Below are positions 27,101 to 36,446 of a stretch of 64,000 bases of DNA, one piece after another (positions within the stretch are counted from its first letter, which is position 1; every line of letters starts with the position of its first letter). The stretch comes from Eremophila alpestris peregrina (taxonomy: Eukaryota; Chordata; Aves; Passeriformes; Alaudidae). The notes beneath the pieces were generated by a model that was not told the origin of the DNA, made no database searches, and saw only the letters and a list, made by a program, of their open reading frames with translations. The position numbers were made by a program, and so were the translations under genes. The DNA lies in NCBI GenBank assembly GCA_009792885.1, contig WMCF01000151.1, positions 882,085 to 946,084 on the forward strand, given 5' to 3'.

Positions 27101-28406
27101 CTCTCACCACCAGAGTATATCTAATGTCCTGCTGTGTACCTTGGCCCGTTCTGACTGGTTTGAAAAGCACTATGAGAAAACGAAAAAATATATGGTGAAA
27201 TTTAGTGTGACTGATGTGTATTATGTCAGCAGTGTTTTATTGTGTTGTAATTCCATGCACCTTTTTCTTACTTCTGAATATTAAAAAATGCAGGCAAGCT
27301 CTAAAGATACAGGGCAGTTGTATGCTGCATTGCACCATCGGATCTTGGCCTTGCGCAGTAGAGTGGAGCAAGAGCAAGAAGTCAAGAATGTAGCACCTGA
27401 GCCAGAGGTAACACAGTCAAATGAGGAAGACAGTGATGATGATGTCATTGCACCTTCAGGATCAGTTGGAAGTGGTAAGTAAGAAGAACAATGGTGTTTC
27501 CTGTTTTCCGTGCATTTTTCCATGTTATTTCTTGAAGGCAGACTCTGCTCTTTCGTATGTCTGTATGTATGTTTGTATGGAGTAGGACTATGGCATGGAT
27601 TTCCTTTTTGAATGCAACTACTTCTTGCTTCTTTTCCAAACTAGTAAAATGCCCCTGTGCTGCCTCTGAGTTACATGCCACAATTCAGCATAGGCTTTCT
27701 GTGCTTTTTATCATTTACAGAATTTCTAAGGGTGGTTCTGAGTTTCATTTTTGCCTTCATCATGGCCAAGAGTTCCATGTAAAACCTGAGATGACTCAGG
27801 ATCAGTAGACAGCATCCAGACTGACCTTTCAGTAGAGAGCTGTCTGGAAAGCAGAAAGTTTACAAAGGGGCACGGAAGGAGTGTAATGTTTTTTTATTGT
27901 GCATGATGAGACCATAATTCAAGAAAAATACTAGTCTTCAGTTTGAAGAAGGCTTCCTTTTTTATTCTCAACTTGGATGTCATCTGTGCTTTGCTTTCTT
28001 GTGGCTGAGAACATCCAGCCTTTGACAGTCTTCCATCCTGATTCACAGAAGGGGAGAAGAAGAGCAATGAACATGAACAAAAGCAGTGAGAAGACTGATG
28101 AAGTTGGAAACTGAGCTTTTAGGTTTTGAGACGCTACTGGGATTCCTGAACCAGATTAGTCAAGAAAATAAAATTCTACATTAGACAGATTTTTGTCTTG
28201 AGAAGGCATGTGCAAGGCAGGGGAGGAGGAATTCTGAAGTTCTCATCTCTCATTGAACACCTGAATCTGAGACTTCTGTAGGCTGCTTGGGATGGCTCTT
28301 TTACTGCAAGGCAAGAAGCAAAAAGTATTTGTTATGACCAAGAACTATTTTTATTGTTTCAGGTCCTAATGATGAAGGTGATGGGCAGAACATTGGCAGC
28401 ACATAG
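3190..28406 (+). CDS. RANBP3: RANBP3, Ran-binding protein 3 (5' exons outside window)
   Basis: RanBP3 is a nuclear cofactor that binds Ran-GTP, CRM1/XPO1 and RCC1 and promotes nuclear export. Coding exons, placed by GT-AG sites and unbroken phase: 3190-3226, 3315-3401, 5838-5909, 7068-7133, 8616-8708, 9800-9903, 15597-15716, 16305-16408, 20180-20258, 21193-21295, 22166-22275, 24203-24323, 25545-25687, 27294-27474, 28363-28406 (TAG). They give 487 residues. The human protein has about 567, so roughly 80 N-terminal residues lie upstream. Seen: an acidic segment then the basic NLS-like PPVKRERTSS (exon 2), the region known in human as importin-binding and phosphorylated on the serine after RERT; two FVFGQN motifs (exons 15597 and 20180) of FxFG type; a RanBD from about 22166 to 27400 with KLFVFD and WVERGRGLLRLND; and an acidic C-terminus. 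No frameshift or stop interrupts the exons. Identification is by recalled similarity to human RANBP3 and is very secure. Confidence 0.96.
3402..5837. other. RANBP3: RANBP3 intron after the NLS exon; nothing recognised
   Basis: This is an AT-rich intron of about 2.4 kb. I see no exon, RNA gene or clear repeat, apart from a poly-T tract at 5809-5825 that is part of the downstream acceptor. Confidence 0.6.
5838..5909 (+). CDS. RANBP3: RANBP3 72-nt cassette exon (long isoform)
   Basis: This exon is exactly 24 codons long, with the same phase at both ends (one base carried in, one carried out), so skipping it keeps the frame. It encodes the stretch beginning VTKNNVFMPS, which is known to distinguish long and short human RANBP3 isoforms. 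The acceptor is preceded by an unusually long pyrimidine run, about 17 T at 5809-5825 followed by CCTTGACTGCAG. The donor is CAG|GTGAGC. That it is alternatively spliced here is inferred from the human isoforms and the preserved phase. Confidence 0.8.
5910..9799. other. RANBP3: RANBP3 introns around exons 7068-7133 and 8616-8708; nothing recognised
   Basis: Three introns (5910-7067, 7134-8615, 8709-9799) hold no recognisable gene or mobile element. Composition is ordinary AT-rich intron. Short frames here have no similarity I can name. Confidence 0.55.
9904..12149. other. RANBP3: 5' part of the largest RANBP3 intron; mostly unrecognised
   Basis: The 5.7-kb intron 9904-15596 starts here. I recognise nothing firmly in 9904-11200. 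The stretch 11200-12149 has purine-rich text that could be the more diverged 5' part of the CR1 element that becomes clear after 12150, but I cannot support that by eye. Confidence 0.45.
12150..14230 (+). mobile_element. Decayed CR1 LINE (ORF2 region) split by an LTR
   Basis: Plus-strand text matches CR1 ORF2 landmarks on both sides of the inserted LTR at 12887-13439. Before it: AATGCCTTCGTCTTTACTG, then CAGGCCCATGGGACCAGATGGGATG. After it: GACCAACCTGATGGGGTTTTTATC, ACGACCTGGCAAGGTGGA, and GCAAATGCAAAATTCTGTACCTTGG. All frames are broken by stops and indels. It is an old, non-functional LINE; the outer limits are approximate. Confidence 0.6.
12887..13439 (-). mobile_element. Solo LTR, songbird TguLTR5-like, antisense to RANBP3
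   Basis: Read on the minus strand the element begins TGTCCTGAGTTTATTTTCTT and ends near GGGGTTAAACCATGA, like the LTR5-type family of songbird ERVs that I recognise (CCAGAGGGATATTCTACACC block, CAAACTGGCCAGAGG). The TATA-like position corresponds to the plus-strand CAGTTTACACACTGGGC. No internal retroviral genes flank it, so it is a solo LTR. It sits inside a CR1 element and antisense to the host gene. Confidence 0.75.
14231..15596. other. RANBP3: 3' part of the largest RANBP3 intron; nothing recognised
   Basis: There is no exon, RNA or clear repeat up to the acceptor TTTCTTTAG at 15596. The text is ordinary intron. Confidence 0.5.
15717..17772. other. RANBP3: RANBP3 intron 15717-16304 and start of intron 16409-20179
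   Basis: Apart from exon 16305-16408, the only notable item is a short (TA)n run near 15796-15808. Open frames at 16482-17400 have no recognisable similarity and lie in intron. Confidence 0.5.
17773..19228 (-). mobile_element. Large solo LTR (about 1.46 kb), antisense to RANBP3
   Basis: On the minus strand the element starts TGTTATGGTTTGGCACAGC at 19228 and ends CTATCTCACA at 17773, giving TG...CA ends. The interior is unlike the surrounding intron: it is GC- and CpG-rich at 18650-19030 (GGCCGGGCGATGGCGGCAG). On the minus strand there is a TATA-like CATTTATAAAAGC near 19105 and AATAAAC near 17830, close to the 3' end. No gag/pol flanks it, so it is a solo LTR of an endogenous retrovirus. I saw no target-site duplication. 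Confidence 0.7.
19229..20179. other. RANBP3: RANBP3 intron remainder; nothing recognised
   Basis: This is AT-rich intron between the LTR and the acceptor TTTTTTCAG at 20179. No feature is recognised. Confidence 0.5.
20259..24202. other. RANBP3: RANBP3 introns around exons 21193-21295 and 22166-22275; nothing recognised
   Basis: Introns 20259-21192, 21296-22165 and 22276-24202 are AT-rich with no recognisable RNA gene or mobile element. Frames of 60-90 codons occur but lack any familiar similarity. Confidence 0.5.
24790..25391 (-). mobile_element. Solo LTR, TguLTR5-like, antisense to RANBP3
   Basis: This is the same family as 12887-13439. On the minus strand it starts TGTGCTGGTTTTGGCTGGGG, then gives the block CTGGTATGGAGCTGTATTTTG and a TATA box in the CATGCTCAGGATATAAAGC context near 25110. 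It ends at CTGGGCTTAAACTACAA near 24795. AATAAA-like sequence lies toward the other end (plus-strand CAATTCAATAAAG). It is a solo element within RANBP3 intron 24324-25544; the ends are approximate by a few bases. Confidence 0.8.
25688..28362. other. RANBP3: RANBP3 last introns; nothing recognised
   Basis: Introns 25688-27293 and 27475-28362 contain no recognisable gene or repeat. The penultimate coding exon 27294-27474 encodes the end of the RanBD and the acidic SNEEDSDDD tail. Confidence 0.5.
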
Positions 28407-29500
28407 CAGATGTGAGCTGATCTGCTTGCAAGGCTGCTATGAACACCATCTTGCAGGCATCTCTGGATACCCCAGGCCAGCGATTATTTCAGGCGCTATT
28501 TAAAGCTCCAGGACTTAAGAACTGTGCATCTCTGTTCTGTTTGTTTGGGTTTTTGGTCTGGATCAGTAGATTGCATACAAAAAAAACGCAGACTTGGAAA
28601 CTACCTGAATGTGGTTTGGGATGTTGAAAGCTCATCATATTGATGAGCAAAAAAAAAAAAAAATCCAACCCCAAAACAACAAAAACACGAAATGCAACCA
28701 CCCCCAACCATTTCCCCTTCTTCCTTGTAATTAAAATGGCACATTACAGCTTGTCACAGCTTTTCATTGGGACCTTCTGGCTGTTTCTTCAGTAGTTCAT
28801 GTCTTGCAGGTCTCCAAGATAGAACTTTTCAACACGGTTCCAACTCGAATTCTGCTTTTATAACCCCTTCTCCCCTCTACACAGGAAAACCCAGTCTTCA
28901 CCAGCTCCTATGCTCACTGGCTGCCCTTTTGGGTTCCTTTTTTTTTTTGGACTGCAGATGGGGCAGGTTACGTTTTTACCTTTTAATCCCAACATAGTTG
29001 TGGATGTGGACGCTATTGTTTGCTGTCTAGTGGGTTTGTAAACAGAAAGAAAACATTGTGGATCACCAGAAAAGCTTTTTTAATGTGATAATAAGAGACT
29101 TTAAAGTCTGCAGGATGTTTTGCTAACTCCTTTTTTCTTCCCATTTCATTATTATTTTTGGGGGATTTATATTGTGGTGAGACTTTTTTATTTTAGTTTT
29201 TCAATAAGATGCTCTTGTGTGTTGAAAAAGTGAAACTATTGTTTTGTACTGTTCTTTTCTGTTACTATTTAAGGGAGAGCTAAGCCACTATATATAATAG
29301 ATGTTGCATACAATTTTTCTTAGAAAATTTTGTTTCTCTGGCTACAGTAAAGTGCAGTAGGCATACAGGTTACACCTTCAGAAAAGTTAAAGACAAAACA
29401 GCTGTTAGCCCTTGGAAGAATAAAATAGGCTCATGTAATGAGCTCTTCCAGCCATTAAAATAAATCTGTATAATAAAGCAGCTCTCATTTAATGGCTTGA
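28407..29500 (+). other. RANBP3: RANBP3 3' UTR
   Basis: This is untranslated sequence directly after the TAG at 28404-28406. It includes an A-run at 28650-28663. Three AATAAA hexamers cluster at 29419-29424, 29459-29464 and 29472-29477, the likely polyadenylation signals, giving a 3' UTR of about 1.05-1.1 kb. The end is inferred from these hexamers. Confidence 0.65.
29419..29477 (+). terminator. RANBP3: RANBP3 poly(A) signal cluster
   Basis: Three canonical AATAAA hexamers lie within 60 bases (29419, 29459, 29472), about 1.0-1.07 kb after the stop codon. No coding sequence follows for kilobases. Which one is used cannot be told from the sequence. Confidence 0.6.
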
Positions 29501-31460
29501 TTCAACAAGCCATTTAAGCATTTGCCTGACTTTACTGTATGTGAATAATCTTACTGAAGTCAATGCAACTCTTCATGCTTAAAGTTGAGGACATTTTTTA
29601 AATCTTGCTGAATTAATGGCCTTAAATACAAAATTTAACTTCTAACCCTTCCTGTCCCTGTTCTGTTTCCTGAAGTCTTGCAGCATGAAGAAAAAGGTAA
29701 TACTGCCAGCCTTGAGTAGTTTGGGCTGAAGGCTATTGTATTCTGTTCCACCACAAATAAAAGCAAGAATGTGGTTTTCTGTGTGTAATTCTAAAGTATT
29801 CCTACTGTAATCATAACTCACCTTTTTTTGCTTTTGGTGTTTTTTAATCATTTGAGCCTTTTGCATGAAAGTTGTTTTATTTTCTGATTGAAACATACGG
29901 TATGTTCTTGTCCAGCAAGGTTGGAATTTGGTAGTCACCAGGTCACTTTCACTATAAATTCCCCAAATTGTTTTATTTCCTTTATATAAGTAGTTTGCCG
30001 ATAAATAATTTCTGACTCTCATGCTTGTTCCTTTGTAGGTTAAGGATCTAAAATGCATTGCCTAAAAGAAAATGAAAGGGGAAGAAACATTTGATGTAGC
30101 ATGAATTGAAAACAGAAACCCGGGTTATAGCACAAAATCAACTTTGAAATTGAGTATTCAAATAGCAAAAATTCATTATTGCCTCTATTTTAATGAAACA
30201 CATTTTTCACTGGCAGTCAAGAATAAGTCTTCCCCTGTGTTTTGTTGTTAACCATCACTGAAGACTGATGCTGTTGGGGCAGAGGGTGCTTTTACTTTTC
30301 CTCAAAGCCAGTTGAAGGAACATCTGTGATTACTTTTCTGGCAATTGAAAAGGGCTAATGATAAGCTGTGCCACTGCATCTTGATCTCTCTGGATTGTCT
30401 GTTCATGCCTTCTTGCATTTTGTTTTCCTTTTTCCCATCTTAGAGTTATGGGGGTTTTTACCAATGTACAGACCTGTTGCTGCACCCCCTACTCTTGCCA
30501 TGCTTTAAAAGGAACATGGCAGGTTCCTTAGTACTCACCACACAATTGTTTCTGCATCACAGGGTCTGGGGAGTTTGAAGTAAGTGATCTGCATTTTGGA
30601 TCTAGGATCTTTTTACATTGTTGAGATACTCAGATTTAAACTACTCTTTTCAAACACCCTTGCACTGTAAAGCTGTGCCTTCTCAGCAGCTCGTTCATAA
30701 GGAAAATTAATAAGGTGTCTTGGCCAGCATGGCCTATTTCTGGGAAAACAGGCATTATTTCCTGGTCCCAGGCTCTATGGGGTCCATTTTGAGTCTCAGT
30801 CTAAAGTGTTTTACTTAAAATGCAATTGATGGTGCATGAAGATACAGAAAAAATGGAATAAGTATGCTTGCTTTGGGGTTTGGTGGTACAAAGACACAGC
30901 TTTTTAAAAAATTCAGCAACTAGTTACTGATGCAGATTTTATTTTTAGCTAGAAGCCTTGCATAAATGTTTATAGTGAAGGCAGAAATGTTGCTGGGTAT
31001 CCTGATGGAATTGTGCATCCCAACAGAATTGGCAATGGGTTGAGTTCAGGCCCTGCCCAGCAAGATACAGTTAGGCCAAAGCAAAATCCTGACTTAGCTC
31101 TCTGCTTTAATCCTTACTAAACCAGTTGCAGGCAAATATCACAGATAAAGCCTGTGTGTCTCAAAAGATCTTGTGTGTGTCATACCAAAATGTACATGGG
31201 AATTACATTAAAACCTGTGTCAGCAAGCAAGCAAACAAAACACCCTGAGCCCTGCGTTGTTTCCTGTACCAAGCAGTGGCCCTTCAAGGGGGAGGGTAAT
31301 GGTGACCAGCTCTGCTGCCTTACAGCAATCTTCCCCTTGATCATGCTCCTGCTCCATCTCTCCCCTTGGGCCTCTTCTTCAGTGTGGTGTTGACAATTCC
31401 TGTATAGCCTGTGTGGCTGCTGACCCACAAAGGCACAGCCTTTCAGGTTTCCAAGCAGAA
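29501..31460. other. Intergenic, nothing recognised
   Basis: This is unique-looking AT-rich sequence with no splice-compatible coding frame that I recognise. The 138-codon minus frame at 29642-30058 has no familiar motif and no coding-like composition. Confidence 0.45.
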
Positions 31461-32110
31461 AAAAAATACTGAGGAGTGTGGTAAAGTTGAACATGCTTGC
31501 TGATGACTCAACAGTGTACTCTGGCAACCAGGAGGGCCAGCTATGTCCTGGGGGGACATCAGGCACAGCCAGGTGAGGGAGGGGATTGTGTGTCTGTGTT
31601 CTGCACTGGGGCAGCCTCACCTTGAGTTCTGGGGACAGTTTTGGGCACCACCATATAAAAAAGGTATTAAGCTAATAGGTCCAAAGAGAGGGCCACAAGG
31701 ATGGGGAAGCTGCTGAGGGCACTTGGTTTGTTCAGCCTGGAGAAGAGGAGACTGAGGGAAGGCCTCAATGCAGTCTTCAACTTTCTCATGAGCGTTGTCT
31801 TAAACGTCCTCATGAGGGGCAGGTACCAGTGTCTACACTCTAGAGACCAATGACAGAGCTTGAGGAAACTGCATGAAGCTGAGTCAGGGGAGGTTTAGCT
31901 TGGATATCAGGAAGTTTTTTGCCCAGAGGGTTATTTTAGAACTGGAACAGGCTCCTCAGGGCAGTGGTTGCAGCACCAAGCCTGAGTTCAAAGAGCATTT
32001 GGACTGTGCTCTCAGTCATAGGGTGGGATTGTTGGGGTGCCCTGTGCAGGGCCAGGAGCTGAACTTGATGATTCTGATGGGTCCCTTCCAACTCAGAGTG
32101 CTCTATGAAA
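31461..32110 (+). repeat. CR1 LINE 3' end
   Basis: Plus-strand CR1 landmarks appear in order: GCTTGCTGATGACTC, a CTCACCTTGAGTTCTGGGGAC block, TTCAGCCTGGAGAAGAGGAG, GGTTTAGCTTGGATATCAGG, GCTCCTCAGGGCAGTGG, and the terminal TTGATGATTCTGATGGGTCC...CTCTATGA. It is a 5'-truncated insertion, moderately diverged. Confidence 0.8.
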
Positions 32111-34988
32111 AATGTTGCTAGAATGGTAATGAAACGAGAAGTAAGCCTCTTGTCCATAAAATGAAAAAAATTACACACAGAGGAAATACAAACATTAAGG
32201 TAAGAGAATGTTGTAATTACACCATCTTTCTGTAGTTCAGTTCCTAGTGCATAATGCATTGCTTTAGAGAAGACAGGGCAGGAAATGATCTAAATAAATG
32301 AGTCCTCAGCCATCCCGCCCTAGAACTAGTGTGGGAGTTGCCCAGATTATTAGAAGCCTGCAGGAATAAAAACCCTCCAACTTTGTAATGGCTCCTCTCT
32401 GTTCCCTGAAGTATCAACTGATGCCATTGCTTGGGTATTACTGCCACTCAATGACTGTTCCTAACATGTCCCATTCTGCAGTTCAACTGGTCTGTTGCTC
32501 TCCCAGTGAGTGTAGAAAATGGTTTATTTACTTTCTCGAAACATTACATATTTCAAAATTCACCATGTTTCCCATAATCTTCTCTAGTTTTAGGAATTCC
32601 AGTTATGATAATTGCCGTAATTTGTCATACAAGATTTCATTAAACTGACTTTTCACTGTGTGCTTTTTCTTCCGGTGTTACTTGGTCTTTCTGTGCACTG
32701 ACTGGCTTAAATTGAATTCTAGTCCATTTTGTCGGTAGCAGATTTTCAGACAGGATGTTATAAAGATTTTTTTTTAAGGGGTTTTTTTTTCCATCCTGTG
32801 AAATCAACACAGACCAACACAGGTACAAGAGAGAATTGCTAAATCAGACAAAGTCGGTCTTGATTCTTTTCTGCTAGGTGAAAGTACAGATATCTTATTA
32901 AGAAATGCTTACAGATAATTTCTGTAAATAAAAGTCTCATTTGAAGATAGCATTGAGAGCTCCCTTTTGTCTTCCTCCTTTCAAGGACTCCTTTCCAAAA
33001 CTCTTCCTTTTGTAAAGATAGAAAAGCTGAATTTGTCACTGAGAACACTGGTACTTCTGTTGCCTGGGTGGGCAATTAATGCCTTTTCCAAGGTTATCTG
33101 TGAGTTAAATGTGGGGTTATTTTAAATTAACCACCCCTGATCAAATTCTGGTAGCTTACCATCAGCTTCTAATGAAACTGGAAAAACCAAGTAGTGATGT
33201 TATGTTTGATTTTCTCCTCCTGTTCCAGAGACCAGGAGGTGTCATTAGGCCCCCACTGCAGGGTGTCTACTGCTGGTAACATGTACCTGAGCATCCATGT
33301 GCTGACTGTGCACTGTCCTCTGAAAAGCAGCTTGCTGTCTGTCGTCCATTTAGGAGACAAGATAAATTCCTGTTCCAGAGAATTCAGAGCAGAACTTCTG
33401 CTGCAGACAGGAGATTTATTGGACAAGGCCCTATTAAAAGCTCCCTAGAGGGAAAGATGGAGAAGTTACTTGAATGCAATTTGCTAATGGATGGTTCTGC
33501 CATTTCTGAAAGGGTTTTTGAGATAAAAGGAACCCCAGTTATCTGCAGCTTGTAGTAGGATGGCAAGCCCCTCCCCTTGTTTAAGGGAATTAATATCCTG
33601 TATCAGCAAGTTTGTTTATCAGCAGTAAAAATATTTGGAACTAAATTAGTCTTTTAAGAGCAATGTTACATTAATTATGTCTTGCTTTCCCTGGAACTTG
33701 CCTGTTTATAGTAAGGTATCTGTTCCTTCCTATTGTAACAGCTCTGAACAGCACTGACTGCCTGCAGAGGGTCTGCAGCCCAAGGATGTGTTTTTGCTGA
33801 ATAAACCCTACCAGCACTGTGGTATGGCTAGCTGCAGTCTATCCACGAGGCCAGTGGAAAACTGTACACACCACAGTGCTGAGTCTTGCAGCTACAGACA
33901 TTGTACCTGCTGCAAAGCAGAAGAGATGTGAATTCTCTGCCTCACCTCCCTTGTCGGTGCAATTATGTATTATGAATCTACTGCATCGGATATAGCCTCA
34001 GAAGAGCTTTTAACAGCTGCTTGGATCCCAGAAAGCTATTTGTTACTTAATGGTGTAGAGTCTTGCCCTGTGCAAGATTCAGTGGCTTCTGTATGTTTAA
34101 ACTGGAGAGAGAGCATTTGCAGCATGTGCCACCCTGTACGTGTTTTCTTCGTCCTGCTGTTTCGAAGAGTCACACAGCTCCTTTGTCTGATGTGCTTAGG
34201 AAGAGCTTTGGAGAAGGGGCAAAGCTGTTCTAAAAAATGCTTCCCTTATTAAAGCACCAGTGGGTGCCTGGGGGTGGCATTGATTCTGTGTCTAAAGAAC
34301 AGCAAGCTCTCCGGCATGCAGAGGGAGCAGTACCCAAGCTGAGGGACAGTGGAAGGCCCTCTGCTGTGAATGCACTCCACACCAGCTCCTTCTGGCGCCG
34401 AGACAGCTCTGGAATGGAGGTGATTTGCCTGCTGCTTTGTGAGCACACCCCCGCACATCTCCGCTGTGATACAGCCCGGCGCCCCTGCCGAACCCTGGCC
34501 GTGTCCCTTCTTTCCCCGCTGCCGGGCTCATGAAGCCCTGACTTCACTGCCTACAAAAAATTCCTTTGGAAAACGGCGCAGTAGCATCCAACTCCTGTTT
34601 TGAGATACTGTGGGGGACTCAGCATATTGGAAAATGCAGAAATCAAGTATTTTACGTGCTTTTCACATGCAGGGAAAAGAGGTAGAGAGGTGAGAAAGCA
34701 CACAACCATACGGTTGTAGACCACGCAGATCTTCGTTGTTATTTCAGTAGGGGAGAATACAGCTAAAAGACCTTTGCTTCGAAGGGATGTCACTGATAGG
34801 AAAGATGCATGCTAATGTCTTTACAAACCAATTCGATGGATGAAGGTATGGGATAGGGAAAACACAGGTATTGTTCCTCCACCCCCGGTCGTTTTGGAGC
34901 CCAGGTGAAGGATTTGGGGTTGTCCTCTTACTACTCAGGGCTTAAGGGGGTTTCTCTATAGTGAGGAGTGCCGAGGCAAGATGCGTAA
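32111..34988. other. Intergenic, nothing recognised
   Basis: I see no gene I can name. In human, CAPS and VMAC lie between RANBP3 and NDUFA11; no EF-hand or VMAC-like coiled-coil coding text is visible here. Overlapping frames on both strands at 34230-34550 are of moderate GC but carry no motif. Confidence 0.45.
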
Positions 34989-35341
34989 GTGCTGGGTGGC
35001 GGCTTTGGGCTGGGGGCCTATGGGGGAGGTGCGGGGCTCAGTTCCAGAAGGTGCCCAAAGCCGCCACCCCCGCGGGCAGAGACTGCAGTGGCTCCCAGCC
35101 CCATGAGGCTGCGGGAGGTTCCTTCCGCCTGCCCGTCCCTGGGGCACTATGGGCTGTGCTCGTCACCGGAGCTGCGCTGGCACATGGTGTTTTACAGAAC
35201 TTGTGCTGCAAGAGCGGCCCGGGGGCCTGGACGGGTGTGCTGGGAGGTGCGGCAGGACAAGGACCGGCTTTGGTATAAGAGACAATGTGTCACCAAAGCC
35301 TGGCTTGATACCAGAAGGGATTTTGTTTGGATCACCGGGAA
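34989..35341 (+). other. Exon-like GC-rich open frame of unknown origin
   Basis: This is a CpG-containing stretch with an open frame from the ATG at 34989, or alternatively the in-frame ATG at 35103 (MRLREVPSAC). It runs through segments such as RWHMVFYRTC and LWYKRQCVTKAWLDT, and reaches an excellent splice-donor match at 35341 (AAG|GTGAGT). The frame stays open past the donor into retroviral gag-like sequence up to the stop at 35672. I do not recognise the protein. It could be a 5' exon of a small host gene, the 5' part of the ERV, or chance. No signal peptide or membrane segment is evident. Confidence 0.3.
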
Positions 35342-35627
35342 GGTGAGTGATTTTGCAGAGAGTTCCTCCGGAGGCTGTGGGAGGCTGAGAGCCCACAGGC
35401 AGCAGGAGCATGGGCTGGAGAGATGGCAGAGTGGGCCCTTGCAGGAACTGATTAGAAAGGCACATCAGGTATATAAAAGATATGAACGAAGGGATGAGGA
35501 AAGGGCAAAGGTACAGGCAAGGATAATACCACAGTTTTTACAGCCTCCAAGGGGAAAAATTGTGCAGGGAGTCCCAGGACCAAAGGGAAGGGTGCAGCCA
35601 CCAGGACAGCGGTTGGGATGGAATCAA

Positions 35628-35669
35628 TGTGTCATTTGTGAAAAAAAGAGAACATTAGAAACTGATTGT
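35628..35669 (+). pseudogene. Gag nucleocapsid zinc-knuckle remnant, metal-binding His lost
   Basis: The spacing Cys-X2-Cys-X9-Cys fits the retroviral CCHC knuckle, but the histidine position is threonine. A stop follows directly at 35670-35672. Upstream lies a charged helix-like stretch (YKRYERRDEE) of the kind found at the end of class I gag capsid. Confidence 0.65.
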
Positions 35670-35828
35670 TAAGGGTGTCAGGATCTCCTTTTTTACCGGG
35701 GGCACTCTATACTGGAGCCTTTGGTGGACTGACTAGTGTGTTTCCTAGTGACACGGGAGCCTCTCTGTCTACTTCGAATTTTAAGGCAAAGGGCAGAACA
35801 ATTGTCCACGTCTTCTTTTGATAAGTGG

Positions 35829-36446
35829 TGTTATAAATGAAACGGATTTGCACATCCAATTAAAATATATCAAAAATAAATTTATTACGAAATCGACTGA
35901 CAGAGTGCCAGGAAGCCACAACCAAAGGCAGAGACGAGCCCGGGATCGGCGCTGGGTGAACCGCGTGTACAGTCTACCTCCCTGTTCACCCCCCAGTTCA
36001 CGAAGTCTGCTCGGAGCAGCCCGTTCTTATACTGTTTTTCTGCCCAGAGGCCGTATTTGCAACAATCTATTCAGTGTCCAGTCCTTGTTGCATATTCATC
36101 TGGAGATCCTTTCAGCGTTGCTCTGCTGAATAGTTTAGACGGAGGTGAATGTTTGAATGGATTTCCGAGGAGTCCCATTCAGATGTTATTCTCAGTATCG
36201 GTGCTGATGGTCTTAGTAACTACTCTCATCACCGGTCCGATATCGATCTGATTTGCGAGTCCACCCGTCTTTCTATTGCAAATCCTGGTCTCCGGGCTTA
36301 CTGGCAGCAGTGATATGATCCTAATGTGTACATTCCGCGGTCCCCGTCCCAACCTTTATTGTGGCCCAACTTCGGATTTCATAATATAACATTATAACAC
36401 TTAATATAGCAGTTTAAACATGAATTATTTCGGGACATCTATCACA
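35829..36446 (-). mobile_element. Complete solo LTR nested antisense in the ERV, with 4-bp target duplication
   Basis: The element has TG...CA ends with near-identical termini (TGTTATA at 35829; TGTGATA reading inward from 36446). It is flanked by GTGG at 35825-35828 and GTGG at 36447-36450. A 4-bp duplication is typical of class I retroviral integration. On the minus strand there is a TATA-like CAGTATAAGAACG near 36035 and AATAAA near 35880. It is 618 bp long and interrupts the ERV between protease and reverse transcriptase, so it integrated after that ERV. Confidence 0.8.

Noticed and set aside
31180..31620. Minus frame of 146 codons
   Set aside because: Largely antisense to a CR1 3' end and its flank; no protein motif.
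35745..35760. DTG aspartic-protease motif as a possible host retroviral-like protease gene
   Set aside because: It sits between a broken nucleocapsid and an inserted LTR in a decayed ERV, with no intact frame.
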